DNA of 64,000 bases from an uncultured Burkholderiales bacterium (GCA_937864175.1 CALMJH010000041.1:124001-188000), one strand, 5' to 3'. Counted from the stretch's first letter, positions 37,415 through 46,779 are shown. Translations and numbers: made by a program. Notes: generated from the sequence alone by a model not told the origin.

Positions 37415-37887
37415 GCCGCGAGGTCTGGGTCGCGGCCGGCCTGGCTTTCGCAACCGCCAGCATTGGGGGCAGCCTCACCGTTTTAGACAGCTGGTACTAC
37501 AGCCTCGTTCAGCCCAGTTGGAAGCCACCCGACTGGGCCTTCGGACCAGCCTGGACCACTCTCTTTGGGCTGATGGCCTGGTCGGGCGTGGTGGGCTGGC
37601 GAGCAGCCCAGTCCATCGGCGGAAGACTGCCGCTGAAGCTCTTGGGTCTCTGGGCCCTCAATGGCCTCTTGAATATCGGCTGGAGCCTCTTGTTCTTCAA
37701 GCTCCAACGGCCCGACCTGGCTGTCATTGAGGTCGCCTTTCTCTGGCTCTCGATTGCTGGGCTACTGGTCCACCTGCGGTCCTATGCGCCCCGCGCAGCA
37801 CTTCTTCTACTGCCCTATCTGGCCTGGGTGAGTTTTGCCGCTGCGCTCAATGCGGCTGTTGTCTTGTTGAACACCCCCGTTGCCTAG
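37411..37887 (+). CDS. tspO: TspO/MBR tryptophan-rich sensory protein
   Basis: 158 aa, five predicted spans. The family signature WKPPDWAFGPAWTTLF lies near residue 36. TspO binds porphyrins and, in R. sphaeroides, dampens photosynthesis gene expression in oxygen through the PpsR/AppA system. Its ATGA overlap with bchP places it in the chlorophyll-tail operon. It is the last gene of the plus-strand unit and faces the puf operon terminator. Confidence 0.93.
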   Translation: MSREVWVAAGLAFATASIGGSLTVLDSWYYSLVQPSWKPPDWAFGPAWTTLFGLMAWSGVVGWRAAQSIGGRLPLKLLGLWALNGLLNIGWSLLFFKLQRPDLAVIEVAFLWLSIAGLLVHLRSYAPRAALLLLPYLAWVSFAAALNAAVVLLNTPVA

Positions 37888-37892
37888 ACTCT

Positions 37893-37928
37893 AAAAAAAC
37901 GCCAACCAACTTTCGTTGGCTGGCGTTT
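37893..37928 (-). terminator. Intrinsic terminator of the puf operon (also between tspO and pufC)
   Basis: Stem 37897-37910 pairs with 37915-37928 (13 of 14 bp) around a 4-nt loop. On the minus strand the stem is followed by a run of seven T (37899-37893). It lies about 70 bp after pufC and 9 bp after tspO, and could stop transcripts in both directions, but is best oriented for puf. Confidence 0.85.
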
Positions 37929-37997
37929 AACCAAAGCCCCCGGGGAGAGGGCCCTGGATCACACTCCAGGAGAGGAGGTGTTTTTGGTGGTTCTGTT

Positions 37998-39074
37998 CTA
38001 ACGGCGCAAGTGGTCCTTTGGTGGGCTTGCGGGAGCAGCCATGGAGGCCACCTTCTCGACTGGCAGACTCCCTTTTAGCTCAGGGTAGGCCTGCAGCATC
38101 GACTTCCCATAGAGCGGCTTCTGGACACCGTTGTGGCAGGTCGCACAGTTCACCTTGCCGATGTCACCCGTGGGTCCGAGACGATGGGCGGGCTGGATTC
38201 CGGTGAGTGGCACGACAAAGGTGTTGTTAAGGTCACGCACCATTCGAATGCCGACCCAGGCCGTGGTCCTCTGAGGCGTGCTCTGATCCCACTCGGCCAT
38301 TGCACGGGTGTTGTGACAGGTGGTGCAATTGGCACCCAGGCTGTCCGACATGTGGATCATGAGGCCATGAACATACTCCGCCTGCTTGAGTGAGGTCTTG
38401 TTGCCGGTGGGCAAGGCCGTGGTGCCCGCTACCCGAATGTTGGTGTCTTTGAGTAGAAATGGGGTAAAGGGGTCATAGGGGAGCGAGGCATTTTTCACAC
38501 TCTCCTGACCAGCCCGATTCTGCCCAAAATTGTTGCCTAACATTCGACCTGCGGTCTTCACCTCAGGTGCCGTAAACCAGATCTTCTCAGGCAGGTTGTT
38601 GCCCCGGTGGCAGGTGTAGCAGGTCACACCGGTGTTGCCGACGTGGGCCTGCCATTTGCTGTTGATGGTCGTTGTCATCTCGATCATCTTCCGAGCCACC
38701 ACCTTCTGGTAGAGCGAGTCATCAGCGAAATTCTGGGCATTGTGGCAGTAGGTACAGCCTTGCTCCGGAGCCACCCAGGTGGTAATGGCCAGCATGACCC
38801 GGTTAAATTCATTTTCGCTGAGGTCACCAAGAACCTTGACGTTCTTGTAGACCGCCGAGGCCTTTTTCCCACCCTTTTCAGCAGGAGGTAGCGCCTCGGG
38901 GATCTCATTGGCCGCGAGCTTCACGGCCTCGATCCGAGGGTTTACTACCTTCTCCATGCCGGTCCCACGGTAGCCGATCTGCTCGGTCACCTTGGGGGGT
39001 CGCTCGCAGCCGGTCAGGGCCAGGCCAAGGCCGAGGCTCAAGCCAAGCATCCAAGTCCGATAGGTCATTTTCAT
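37998..39074 (-). CDS. pufC: Reaction-centre tetraheme cytochrome c subunit PufC
   Basis: 358 aa, periplasmic, gives electrons to the oxidised special pair. Four heme-binding motifs are seen in order: CTYCH, CYTCH, CTTCH and CATCH. The N-terminus is a lipoprotein signal with lipobox LTGC, so Cys23 should be lipidated and anchor the protein. Last gene of the puf operon, after pufM, as usual in bacteria with a bound cytochrome. Confidence 0.96.
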   Translation of the reverse strand: MKMTYRTWMLGLSLGLGLALTGCERPPKVTEQIGYRGTGMEKVVNPRIEAVKLAANEIPEALPPAEKGGKKASAVYKNVKVLGDLSENEFNRVMLAITTWVAPEQGCTYCHNAQNFADDSLYQKVVARKMIEMTTTINSKWQAHVGNTGVTCYTCHRGNNLPEKIWFTAPEVKTAGRMLGNNFGQNRAGQESVKNASLPYDPFTPFLLKDTNIRVAGTTALPTGNKTSLKQAEYVHGLMIHMSDSLGANCTTCHNTRAMAEWDQSTPQRTTAWVGIRMVRDLNNTFVVPLTGIQPAHRLGPTGDIGKVNCATCHNGVQKPLYGKSMLQAYPELKGSLPVEKVASMAAPASPPKDHLRR

Positions 39075-39090
39075 GATGAGGATCCTTTTT

Positions 39091-40071
39091 TTATTGGGCT
39101 GCTGCAGGCGTCATGGGATCAACCACAGGCCCCCAGATCGCGGGGTAGCCCGGAGCCACGCCGTGTTTAACGGCCCAGAGGTACCAGTTGTCCACCACCG
39201 TGCCGGTCAGCAGAATGCCGATGCCGCCGGTGATACAGGTAAGGACGGCAAACCACCAGGCCCAGCGGTGAATGGACTCCATCGTGGCATTGAAGCCCAT
39301 GGTCCAGCGCCAGAAGAGTGCTGCACGCTCGGAGGCTGATCCACGGTCGACAATCTGCTCAATCTCACGCTCTCCACCGTAGCGGCTGACCGCCAGAATC
39401 GTGGCACCGTGCATCGCGAAGAGCAGAGTCGAGCCATAGAGGAAGGCAATCGAAAGCATGTGGAAGGGGTTGTAGAAGAGGTTGCCGTATCGCAGTGAGA
39501 AGGCGGTGGTCCAATCCAGATGAGAAAAAATGCCCCAGGGCACTGCCTCGGCCCAACTTCCCATGAGGATCGGGCGGAAGAAGCCCAAGACCAGGTAGAG
39601 CCAGATCGCGCCTGCAAAAGCCCAGGCCACATGGGTCCCCATCTTCAAAGCCACTGCGCGACGATAGGTTCGAACCCACCAGAGCAGGATTGAGACGGTG
39701 ATGAAAAAGCCCGAGAAGAGCCACCAGCCACCCTCATTCATCGGCGGAAGCCTGAGACCGTAACTGGCGTTAGGGGGATCGACACTGAGCCAGAAGAGCT
39801 GCCGAACGAACTCAATCGGGCTGTAGTTGACCTGGACCAGATAATTCCATCCAATCGCGGTGAAGCCAATCACGAAGAAGAGGATGGAGGCGATTCCTGT
39901 AAATCCCAGGTAGAGGGGACCGATCTGGGCATTGCCGAGACGGCCGGCGAGATGCCAGTGCCAGGGCTTGCCCACCCGTTCTGCCGTGTCGCGATCCCGA
40001 TCGAGTGGAATTCCCCACTCGACTGGTCCATTGACTTGGACCTGGGTAAAAAGGTTTTGATAATCAGCCAT
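39091..40071 (-). CDS. pufM: Photosynthetic reaction centre M subunit
   Basis: 326 aa, five membrane spans. Binds special-pair and accessory bacteriochlorophyll, bacteriopheophytin and the primary quinone. Conserved segments: [19 protein letters not shown] (special-pair His), [10 protein letters not shown] and the C-terminal [10 protein letters not shown] with the iron-ligand His. A good SD (GGGAG) lies upstream. 21 nt separate it from pufL. Confidence 0.97.
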   Translation of the reverse strand: MADYQNLFTQVQVNGPVEWGIPLDRDRDTAERVGKPWHWHLAGRLGNAQIGPLYLGFTGIASILFFVIGFTAIGWNYLVQVNYSPIEFVRQLFWLSVDPPNASYGLRLPPMNEGGWWLFSGFFITVSILLWWVRTYRRAVALKMGTHVAWAFAGAIWLYLVLGFFRPILMGSWAEAVPWGIFSHLDWTTAFSLRYGNLFYNPFHMLSIAFLYGSTLLFAMHGATILAVSRYGGEREIEQIVDRGSASERAALFWRWTMGFNATMESIHRWAWWFAVLTCITGGIGILLTGTVVDNWYLWAVKHGVAPGYPAIWGPVVDPMTPAAAQ

Positions 40072-40092
40072 TTTTTTCTCCCATGTCCTGAA

Positions 40093-40917
40093 TTAGGACC
40101 AAATCGGTAGACGCAGCCACCAGCCCCACCATTCGGGCCAGCCCCGGGACCAGAAAGGTCCACTAATCACGATGCAGACGGCGCTGAAAAAGCCTGCCGC
40201 CAGCGCCAGAAAGAGACCAAGCCGGTGGATGCCAAGCGTGCCAACGGAGTAGCCGATGATGTCCCTGAAGAAGGTGTCCTCGTACTCTGGCGACTTCACC
40301 ACCTCACCCTTGCCTGGGTTGGTGGCCGAGAGAATGAGCGAGCCGTGCAGGGCCAGCGCAAAGGTCGTGGTGAAGAAGAGGCTCACCGCAATCATGTGGG
40401 CTGGGTTGTAGTGGAAATGCAGGAACTGGTAGCCCACGTTTGAGACCCAGTCGAGGTGGCTGAGGATTCCATAGGGGAATCCATGGCCCCAAGCCCCCAG
40501 CAGGACTGGCCGAATGACCACCAGGGTCACATAGGCAAAGATGGCCACGCTAAAGGCAAACGGCACGTGGTATCCCATGCCGAGCTTTCGGCAGATCTCG
40601 ACCTCTCGAAGGGCCCAGCTTCCAAAGGCACCAATGGCACAGATCGTAATGACCTGCCAGAGCCCACCCTCCATCAGCGGTGCAAGACCGAGACCGTACT
40701 TCAGGTCAGGAGGTGCGATGTTGATCTGCCACAGATTCCAGGTGGGCCCCTGCGAGGCGCCATAGAGAATCAGGGCAGTGCCCAGGAAGCTAAAAAATAT
40801 GGTCAAGACCCCAAAGAAGCCGACATAGAAAGGGCCCACCCAAAAATCAAAGAGGTCGCCACCCAGCAGGGTGCCGCCCCGAACTCTGTACTTTCTCTCA
40901 AAACTTAGCATGGCCAT
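40093..40917 (-). CDS. pufL: Photosynthetic reaction centre L subunit
   Basis: 274 aa, five membrane spans, partner of PufM. N-terminus [16 protein letters not shown]-like (here [19 protein letters not shown]), [15 protein letters not shown] with the special-pair His, and [15 protein letters not shown] on the quinone side. Strong SD (GAGGAGG) upstream. A stable hairpin precedes it in the intercistronic gap with pufA. Confidence 0.97.
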   Translation of the reverse strand: MAMLSFERKYRVRGGTLLGGDLFDFWVGPFYVGFFGVLTIFFSFLGTALILYGASQGPTWNLWQINIAPPDLKYGLGLAPLMEGGLWQVITICAIGAFGSWALREVEICRKLGMGYHVPFAFSVAIFAYVTLVVIRPVLLGAWGHGFPYGILSHLDWVSNVGYQFLHFHYNPAHMIAVSLFFTTTFALALHGSLILSATNPGKGEVVKSPEYEDTFFRDIIGYSVGTLGIHRLGLFLALAAGFFSAVCIVISGPFWSRGWPEWWGWWLRLPIWS

Positions 40918-40944
40918 TTTTATGTCCTCCTCGTTCGATGAGCA

Positions 40945-40978
40945 GGCAATCTCAGGTCGCTAGCTCTCTGAGATTGCC
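40945..40978 (-). promoter_or_regulatory. Intercistronic stem-loop between pufA and pufL
   Basis: GGCAATCTCAG (40945-40955) and CTGAGATTGCC (40968-40978) make a perfect 11-bp stem with a 12-nt loop. A hairpin at this position is known in Rhodobacter to protect the pufBA mRNA from 3' decay, so antenna subunits outnumber reaction-centre subunits. Here the protected segment would also include the 74-aa gene. Confidence 0.85.
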
Positions 40979-40990
40979 CGCCTTTTTTAC

Positions 40991-41173
40991 TTACTTCGGT
41001 GCTGCGACCTTGGCGGCCGAGGCTTTGTACTCGGCTTGGCTCAGGCCATCCATCCAGTTGAACCGAACCGTGCTCAGCAGAATGAGATGAATCATTGCTG
41101 CCAGGCCGAACAAGAACACGCCTTGCACAACCATTGCACGCAGTGGATCGTAAAGTTTCCAAACTCGCCACAT
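40991..41173 (-). CDS. pufA: Light-harvesting 1 alpha subunit PufA
   Basis: 60 aa. N-terminus MWRVWKLYDPLRAMVVQGVF is the LH1-alpha signature. One membrane span contains the bacteriochlorophyll-ligand His (AAMIHLILLST), followed by RFNWMDG and a short Ala/Lys C-terminus. SD AGGAG, 8 nt before the ATG. It follows the unknown 74-aa gene by 15 nt. Confidence 0.96.
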   Translation of the reverse strand: MWRVWKLYDPLRAMVVQGVFLFGLAAMIHLILLSTVRFNWMDGLSQAEYKASAAKVAAPK

Positions 41174-41188
41174 GACGTTTTCTCCTTT

Positions 41189-41413
41189 TCAGGTGATATG
41201 CGACATCAGGGTGTAGACAGCTGCCCTAACGCCACTAAAGAGATTCCGACTACTCTCTGCGCCAGGAAACCAGGTGCGCCAGTTCAGCATCAGAATCGTT
41301 GCCAACAACGCGACCACAAAGAACGCGATGTAGACCGAGACAAACACCAACGAGAAAGCCAGTGAATCGGCCTTGACGGTGGACCGTTGAACCAGTGATG
41401 GACTCTGTTGCAT
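41189..41413 (-). CDS. Unknown 74-aa single-span membrane protein between pufB and pufA
   Basis: Starts at the ATG at 41413 with AGGAGG 7 nt upstream, one of the best SDs in the window. N-terminal polar part (about 1-18), one membrane span (about 19-42, LAFSLVFVSVYIAFFVVALL), then NWRTWFPGAES and a 25-residue tail ending VYTLMSHIT. No His lies in the span, so it should not bind bacteriochlorophyll as an LH1 alpha or beta does. It lacks clear PufX motifs. Position in the pufBA segment and strong translation suggest a core-complex component (such as a ring-gap, gamma-like or W-like subunit) or an assembly factor. It is not pufQ, which would precede pufB. Function not recognised. Confidence 0.75.
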   Translation of the reverse strand: MQQSPSLVQRSTVKADSLAFSLVFVSVYIAFFVVALLATILMLNWRTWFPGAESSRNLFSGVRAAVYTLMSHIT

Positions 41414-41437
41414 GGCTAGGCCTCCTGTTTCAGAGAT

Positions 41438-41584
41438 TTAGTGGAACCAAGGACGCCATGCCCAAACCAGAATATGGGCAATGACGGCTACAGCCGTGAA
41501 TCCAACCAAGCCCTGCATGTAATACGTGTGGAACTCTTGGGCTTCTTCGTCGGACAGGCCGGAGATGCTTCTGTTGTCGCTCAT
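41438..41584 (-). CDS. pufB: Light-harvesting 1 beta subunit PufB
   Basis: 48 aa. The translation begins [19 protein letters not shown], typical LH1-beta, with [19 protein letters not shown] in the span (bacteriochlorophyll-ligand His) and RPWFH at the end. SD AAGGAG lies 8 nt before the ATG. First structural gene of the puf operon; its 5' leader carries two hairpins and a palindrome. Confidence 0.95.
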   Translation of the reverse strand: MSDNRSISGLSDEEAQEFHTYYMQGLVGFTAVAVIAHILVWAWRPWFH

Positions 41585-41602
41585 GGGAGGTTCTCCTTAG
41601 AG

Positions 41603-41641
41603 TTGATCCGCAAGGATCAAGTCCACGCAGGGCCCGCGTGG
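41603..41641 (-). promoter_or_regulatory. Two hairpins in the pufB 5' leader
   Basis: Hairpin 1: TTGATCC (41603-41609) with GGATCAA (41614-41620), 7 bp, 4-nt loop. Hairpin 2: CCACGC (41623-41628) with GCGTGG (41636-41641), 6 bp, 7-nt loop. They lie 19-57 nt upstream of the pufB start codon and could stabilise the 5' end of processed puf mRNA. Confidence 0.65.
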
Positions 41642-41651
41642 AGAGGGCAGC

Positions 41652-41668
41652 CGTGACACCGTGTCACG
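41652..41668. promoter_or_regulatory. Perfect 17-bp palindrome upstream of pufB
   Basis: CGTGACAC (41652-41659), one C, GTGTCACG (41661-41668): a perfect 8+1+8 palindrome in the gap between bchZ and pufB. It has the size and symmetry of a dimeric repressor or activator site. It contains GACA and TGTC but not in the TGT-N12-ACA order of PpsR. The protein that binds it is unknown. Confidence 0.55.
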
Positions 41669-41757
41669 ACGTTCTGGTGAAGCAACTGCTGCTTCGTGTC
41701 TGGTCATGGATGGGGCTGGACTGGTCCAGTCCATCGTGCTCATGAAGTTCTGGCGGG

Positions 41758-43233
41758 TCATGCGGTGACCCCCGTGTGCAGGGCCTCTTGGGCCTCCTGC
41801 AGATGGCTGGCTTCCACCTGGTCTGCTCCAAGCTCACGCGCCAGGCGCTCGGCCCGATCCCTAAGCCGCTTGGCCACCGAGATCTGGATGAGGACGGGCT
41901 GGGACGAGACCAAGTCGTCGAGGAGTTCCCGGGCCTCAGGCGTCCAGGCGAGGCTCCTGCTTGAGGCCCCCGTTGCCGCAGCCTGCAGGCCGGTGGGTGT
42001 GGCCTCGACCTTGTCGAGATCAGTCCCCAGAGGCAGGATATGGAAGAGCGCATCAAAGAGGCCATTGCAGACCTCCTGTAAGAGATAGACCGCCCCCGCA
42101 TAGCCCATGAAGGGCGTCCCGGTGTGTCGTCGAATGATGGCGCCGGGAAACGAGGCTGGAATGAAGCTCGGACGGGCACCGGCCTCGGCGCAGTACATCC
42201 GCTCGTTGTAGCTGCCGAACAAGACCAACGGGGTCTTTTTCTGACAGAACTCACGGACCATCTCATTGGCCGTCTTTTCCCCGGGCTTTCGGGCCACCGC
42301 AAACTGGCAGGGCAGGCCCAGCTCGTCTTGCAAATAATGTCGAACGCCGCGGCTGTAGGTCTCATTGGCCACGATGCCAAAGCTTGCCGTGCCAAAGAAA
42401 TCCTGGGTCACCGATCGCCAGAGGTCCCAGATGGGTTTAATCGTGGTGTGCTTCTCGCGCTCTATGAAGGGCTCGGGGTCCAGGCCCAAGAGCTCTCCAA
42501 GGCTGCGAAGAAATGCGGTGGTGCTGTGAAGGCCTATGGGTGCCTGGAGATAGGGCCTGTCCAGCTGTTCGCAGAGCTGCCGACCAAATTCGCGGTAGAG
42601 ACAGACGTTGACCTCTGCCTCGGCCAGTCGCGGCACGTCGGTCAGGTGGCTGCCCAGAGGAAAGCTCATGTGGACTTCTGCACCGATGCCCTCGACCAGA
42701 CGACGGACCTCCGCGAGATCGCTGGGCATATTGAACATGCCATAGGCCGGCCCGATGAGGTTGACCTTTGGACGCTCACCCTCCTTACGGGGCTTAAGGG
42801 CTGGAACCTTCTTCATGCCGTACTCTGTCCAGAGCCAGGTCATGGCTCGATTGGCGGCCTGCCACTGGTCTTCGTCGATGGTTCGCGGCAGAAAGCGTGA
42901 AATATTCATGCCCTCGGGTGTGACGCCACCGCCAATCATCTCTGCAATGGAGCCAGTGACAACAACGGCAGGAAGGTCGGGGTCTAAGACTGCATGGGCG
43001 CGCTTCATGGCGCCTTCGGTGCCCTCGCGACCCAGCTGCTCCTCGGCCAAGCCGGTGACCACAATCGGCAGCTCGTGGGGTGGCAAGGCATCGGTGTAGT
43101 GCAGGACCGACGTGACCGGAAGGTTTTCGCAGCCCACAGGGCCATCGATCACCACCTGGAGCCCCTTGATGGCCGTGAAGACATAGACGGCTCCCCAGTA
43201 GCCGCCTGCACGATCGTGGTCGAGGACGAGCAT
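41758..43233 (-). CDS. bchZ: Chlorophyllide a reductase subunit Z
   Basis: NifK-like catalytic subunit of chlorophyllide oxidoreductase (with BchX and BchY), which reduces ring B to give the bacteriochlorin. About 491 aa from the ATG at 43233 ([19 protein letters not shown]), 4 nt after the bchY stop; the longer frame upstream lies inside bch[20 protein letters not shown] holds conserved cluster residues near 37. 173 nt separate it from pufB, enough for a puf promoter. Confidence 0.95.
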   Translation of the reverse strand: MLVLDHDRAGGYWGAVYVFTAIKGLQVVIDGPVGCENLPVTSVLHYTDALPPHELPIVVTGLAEEQLGREGTEGAMKRAHAVLDPDLPAVVVTGSIAEMIGGGVTPEGMNISRFLPRTIDEDQWQAANRAMTWLWTEYGMKKVPALKPRKEGERPKVNLIGPAYGMFNMPSDLAEVRRLVEGIGAEVHMSFPLGSHLTDVPRLAEAEVNVCLYREFGRQLCEQLDRPYLQAPIGLHSTTAFLRSLGELLGLDPEPFIEREKHTTIKPIWDLWRSVTQDFFGTASFGIVANETYSRGVRHYLQDELGLPCQFAVARKPGEKTANEMVREFCQKKTPLVLFGSYNERMYCAEAGARPSFIPASFPGAIIRRHTGTPFMGYAGAVYLLQEVCNGLFDALFHILPLGTDLDKVEATPTGLQAAATGASSRSLAWTPEARELLDDLVSSQPVLIQISVAKRLRDRAERLARELGADQVEASHLQEAQEALHTGVTA

Positions 43234-43237
43234 CGCC

Positions 43238-44752
43238 TTAGGTCCCCATGGCCTCTTGGGCACGCCGAGCCGCCCGTTTTTCTTGTTGGCGCCGAACCTG
43301 GGCCTTGAACTCTGGGTGATGGACAGGCGAGTCCTGCCAGATGCCGGCATTGTCGCCAAGCCCAGTCTCACCAAAGAATGACTTCATGGTGTCAAACCTT
43401 GGCTTGTTGGCCAGGGCCGCATTGACCACCTGGGCCAGTGAGCCTGCCCCTGCGGCTCCCATCAGCGGACGGGCGGAAATGAGATTGGTGAAATAGAGCG
43501 ACGGAATGGTCTGTTCTTTTGCCTTCTGAACCACGGGGGTTGTCCCAATCGCAAGATCAGGCTCAAACTCCTGGACCGCCGCAAGGTCTTGCTCGAGTGA
43601 GGCCCGGTACTGGACATGGACTCCTCTGGCCTGAAGCCAGTCGCGGTCTTCTGTGCTCATGGTGGTCTGCGGACAGGCCGTTCCCACGTAGCGGACGTCT
43701 GCCCCACTCTCCATCAAGAGTCGTGCCACCAGCAACTCTGAGCCCTCGTAGCCACTCACCGTGATCCGTCCACGAATTGGTGAACGCTCCAGCACCGTCT
43801 TGAGACTTGGTAGTACGGCTTGCTTGGCCTGCGCAATGAGGTCCTCCGGGGTATTGGTGGCCCGCCCAATGGCCTCCAACCAGGACGCCGTGCCCTCGTA
43901 GCCGACGGGGGCCGACCCGACGATGGGACGGCCCGCAGAGGAGAAGACACGCATGCTCGAAGTGTAGAAAGGATGGATCGCTGCAACAGCGGCGCAATCC
44001 AGTGCCGAATAGAGCTCCCGCCATTCGCGGGTTGGAACCACCGCTCCTGCGGATAGGTTCATCGGTCGCAGCATCTGGCTAATGACCATGGGGTCGGCCG
44101 GAAACATCTCCCCCAGCAGGGTCACCGCAGGCAGGGCATGCTTGCCTGCTCGTGGCGTTGCGACAGGGCCCGACTGGGCCTCTGTCATGGCGTAACCCAG
44201 CATCGCTCCGGCCAGCACGTCCTTGGCCTCCGCATGGGTGGGGACGCCAAACCCAGGGACATCGATCCCGATAATCCGCACCCCGTTAACCTCCTTGGGG
44301 AGCAGTTGCAGTGGCACACCACTGGCCGTCGGGACACAGAGATTGATGAGGACAAGGGCATCGAGTTTGGCGGGGTCTGCCTGGGCATAGACCACCTCCC
44401 GAATGTCCTCGAAGAGCTTGCCAGTGACCAGCGTTTCAGAGTTAAAGGGCACATAGCCTACTGGCCGTCGGGCTCCGTAGAAGTGCGATGTGAAGGTAAG
44501 GCCGTAGACACAACAGGCGCTGCCCGACAAGATGGTGGCGGTTCGGCGCATCCGAAGGCCCACTCGAAGAGAACCAAAGGCTGGGCACATGCTCTGGGGC
44601 TGGTCATGTGGCCCCTTGGGATAATCCTTGGCGTACTGATTCAGCAACTCAGCCTTGCCAGCTGCATGGGCCGAGGCGAGCAGGCGATCCGATCCCGAGA
44701 CACAGGCTGTCCCCTCTTCGGGAAGTATCGGAATCGGCTGGCGGGCGTTCAT
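43238..44752 (-). CDS. bchY: Chlorophyllide a reductase subunit Y
   Basis: NifD-like partner of BchZ. 504 aa. Conserved cysteines lie in [21 protein letters not shown] (split: [13 protein letters not shown]) near residue 55 and in [19 protein letters not shown] near 78. Starts 4 nt after the bchX stop with no strong SD, so translation is probably coupled. Confidence 0.95.
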   Translation of the reverse strand: MNARQPIPILPEEGTACVSGSDRLLASAHAAGKAELLNQYAKDYPKGPHDQPQSMCPAFGSLRVGLRMRRTATILSGSACCVYGLTFTSHFYGARRPVGYVPFNSETLVTGKLFEDIREVVYAQADPAKLDALVLINLCVPTASGVPLQLLPKEVNGVRIIGIDVPGFGVPTHAEAKDVLAGAMLGYAMTEAQSGPVATPRAGKHALPAVTLLGEMFPADPMVISQMLRPMNLSAGAVVPTREWRELYSALDCAAVAAIHPFYTSSMRVFSSAGRPIVGSAPVGYEGTASWLEAIGRATNTPEDLIAQAKQAVLPSLKTVLERSPIRGRITVSGYEGSELLVARLLMESGADVRYVGTACPQTTMSTEDRDWLQARGVHVQYRASLEQDLAAVQEFEPDLAIGTTPVVQKAKEQTIPSLYFTNLISARPLMGAAGAGSLAQVVNAALANKPRFDTMKSFFGETGLGDNAGIWQDSPVHHPEFKAQVRRQQEKRAARRAQEAMGT

Positions 44753-44756
44753 GGAC

Positions 44757-45776
44757 TTAGGCCTGGTCGTAGACGACTTCGAGCGAGGGCTTAACCATGT
44801 CTTCGCGGCCCATCATGTCAAAGACGGTAGCGGGTTCGAGCACCACATCCCGCCCCACTGCGCTGCCTGAAAAAAGGCCCAGCAGCTCGTCTTGAGACAG
44901 CGGTTTTGGCCGAACCGGAGGTGCTGTGGCGACTCTGCTGGCCAGCTCCGCGAACATGGGGCCCCACTGGCCATTTGGGGTACCGATAATCTCGTAAGAG
45001 GCACTCTTGCGACGAATGTCTTCGTCTGCGGGAATCGCTGAGAGCACCGGAATGCCAGCGGCCTGGGCAAAGGCCGCAGCCTCGCCAGTGCCATCGTCCT
45101 TGTTGATGACCAACCCGGCGACGCCGACGTTGCCACCAAGTTTTCGGAAGTACTCGACGGCAGAGCAGACGTTGTTGGCGACGTAGAGCGACTGCAGGTC
45201 ATTGCTGCCCACCACGATGACCTTCTGGCACATATCCCGGGCAATGGGCAGGCCAAAGCCGCCACAGACGACGTCCCCTAGAAAATCGAGCAGCACGTAG
45301 TCAAAGCCCCAGTCATGGAACCCGAGTTTTTCCAAGGTCTCAAAGCCATGGATGATTCCGCGGCCGCCGCAGCCACGGCCCACCTCAGGGCCGCCAAGCT
45401 CCATTGCATAGACCCCGTCGCGCTTGAAGCAGACATCGCCGATGGCGACGGTCTCGCCCGCAAGCTTTTTCTTGGAGGACGTCTCGATAATGGTGGGACA
45501 GGCCTTGCCACCAAAGAGCAGAGAGGTCGTGTCGCTCTTGGGGTCACAGCCAATGAGCAAGACCTTCTTACCCTGCTGGGCCATCATGTAGGAGAGGTTG
45601 GCCAGCGTAAAACTCTTGCCGATGCCGCCCTTGCCATAGATGGCAATGATCTGGGTGTCCTTCTTGATTGGCCCCGTATGGACTGGATCGGGCTCGATGG
45701 CCGCCTCGGACTTCAGGCGTGTCTTCATCATGAATTGGACCGGTGTGGGACCAATGGCAGACAGATCTTGGCTCAT
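44757..45776 (-). CDS. bchX: Chlorophyllide a reductase iron protein BchX
   Basis: NifH-like ATP-dependent electron donor to BchYZ. 339 aa. P-loop [19 protein letters not shown] near residue 46 (the T following KS is replaced by F, as is usual in BchX), and Cys ligands in LGGPEVGRGCGGRG and [13 protein letters not shown]. Overlaps bchC by 4 nt. Confidence 0.96.
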   Translation of the reverse strand: MSQDLSAIGPTPVQFMMKTRLKSEAAIEPDPVHTGPIKKDTQIIAIYGKGGIGKSFTLANLSYMMAQQGKKVLLIGCDPKSDTTSLLFGGKACPTIIETSSKKKLAGETVAIGDVCFKRDGVYAMELGGPEVGRGCGGRGIIHGFETLEKLGFHDWGFDYVLLDFLGDVVCGGFGLPIARDMCQKVIVVGSNDLQSLYVANNVCSAVEYFRKLGGNVGVAGLVINKDDGTGEAAAFAQAAGIPVLSAIPADEDIRRKSASYEIIGTPNGQWGPMFAELASRVATAPPVRPKPLSQDELLGLFSGSAVGRDVVLEPATVFDMMGREDMVKPSLEVVYDQA

Positions 45777-46723
45777 GCGAGGGACCTCCAGTCCAGTACC
45801 ACCTTGAGAGCAGTGTTGTCGTCAAATGCCTTCTGATAGGCGCCTGCGGGCTCGGCAGCCGGCAGGAGATCGGTCACCAGACCCGAGAGATCAAGCCGGC
45901 CTTCAGCGACCAAGGCGGAGACCGCCTTCAGGTCCTCGGGCTGCCACTGGGCTGCGACCTTGAGTTGGGACTCGCGCAGGAAAGCCGGCACGAACTTAAA
46001 GCTCAGGGGCTGGTTGTAGAAGCCCGCCAGAATGACCTGCCCACCGGGCAGGAGGCTGCTGATCCAGTGGTCCAGCTGATCCCCTGCACCGCTCGCATCC
46101 AAAATGCAGTCGAATTGCTGCCCTTTGCAGTAGTTGGGATCCCGCACCAGATAACCGGCCGCCCCGCCCTGTCGCTCGGCAGCGAGCTCCCAGACCATGG
46201 GGACCCCTCCAAGGGCGACGATGAGTCGGGCCGCCAGGCGTCCCATGACTCCATGGCCCACCACGAGGTCAGGCAGACGCTCACCGGCCATGCGAATCGC
46301 ATGATGGGCGGTAGCGGCTAGTGCGAGTAGCACCATCTCGGGGCCTGGTTCTTGGTCCAGTGCGATCAGCCGCTGGTCACTCGTCAGTAGGCTGGCCGCG
46401 GCCCCACCGAATAGTCCACGGGCCTCTCGATAGCAGTTCGCGCCTGGCGCAAAGACCCACTGGTCAACGCAGAGGCTCGCCTGAGGGCCTGCCTCGACGA
46501 CTCGACCAACGGACTCGTATCCCGGTACCAGTGGATATCCCAGGCCGGGGAAGGAGGGCATCTCGCCCCGATAGAGGAGTCGCTCAGTGCCGGTGGAGAT
46601 GCCGGTGTAGCGAATCTGAACCCTGACTTCATCGGCTGCGAGCTCACGCAGACCCAGCGTCTGCCGGGCTACGTGCCCGGGGGCCTGGAAGACGACTGCC
46701 TCAGTCTTGGTTCCGATAGTCAT
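45773..46723 (-). CDS. bchC: 3-hydroxyethyl bacteriochlorophyllide a dehydrogenase BchC
   Basis: Oxidises the C3 hydroxyethyl to the acetyl group of bacteriochlorophyll a, the step after BchF. 316 aa, zinc-free-type medium-chain dehydrogenase, with GTERLLYRGEMPSFPGLGYP near residue 40 and VVGHGVMGRLAARL near 145. The start ATG at 46723 lacks an SD (AATTAAAA precedes it) and lies inside a PpsR-type element, so its 5' leader must be short. Confidence 0.93.
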   Translation of the reverse strand: MTIGTKTEAVVFQAPGHVARQTLGLRELAADEVRVQIRYTGISTGTERLLYRGEMPSFPGLGYPLVPGYESVGRVVEAGPQASLCVDQWVFAPGANCYREARGLFGGAAASLLTSDQRLIALDQEPGPEMVLLALAATAHHAIRMAGERLPDLVVGHGVMGRLAARLIVALGGVPMVWELAAERQGGAAGYLVRDPNYCKGQQFDCILDASGAGDQLDHWISSLLPGGQVILAGFYNQPLSFKFVPAFLRESQLKVAAQWQPEDLKAVSALVAEGRLDLSGLVTDLLPAAEPAGAYQKAFDDNTALKVVLDWRSLA

Positions 46724-46761
46724 TTTTAATTGACAGGTTGTTGTGTCTATTTATAGTTACA
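46718..46761. promoter_or_regulatory. Tandem PpsR/CrtJ-type sites upstream of bchC
   Basis: 46744-46761 is a perfect TGT-N12-ACA. Exactly 8 bp away, 46718-46735 reads AGT-N12-ACA, and its left half overlaps the bchC start codon. The good site contains TATAAA on the minus strand, a possible -10 of bchC. Two CrtJ sites 8 bp apart at bchC are the classic case in R. capsulatus. Confidence 0.75.
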
Positions 46762-46779
46762 CCCGATTGTCGGCTTATT

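Noticed and set aside
37953-37970. CCTGGA/TCCAGG stem between tspO and pufC as the puf terminator
   Set aside because: Only 6 bp and without a T-run; the stem at 37897-37928 with seven T is the better terminator.
41189-41413. Calling the 74-aa gene pufX or pufQ
   Set aside because: pufX normally follows pufM and pufQ precedes pufB; neither motif set is visible. Left as unknown.
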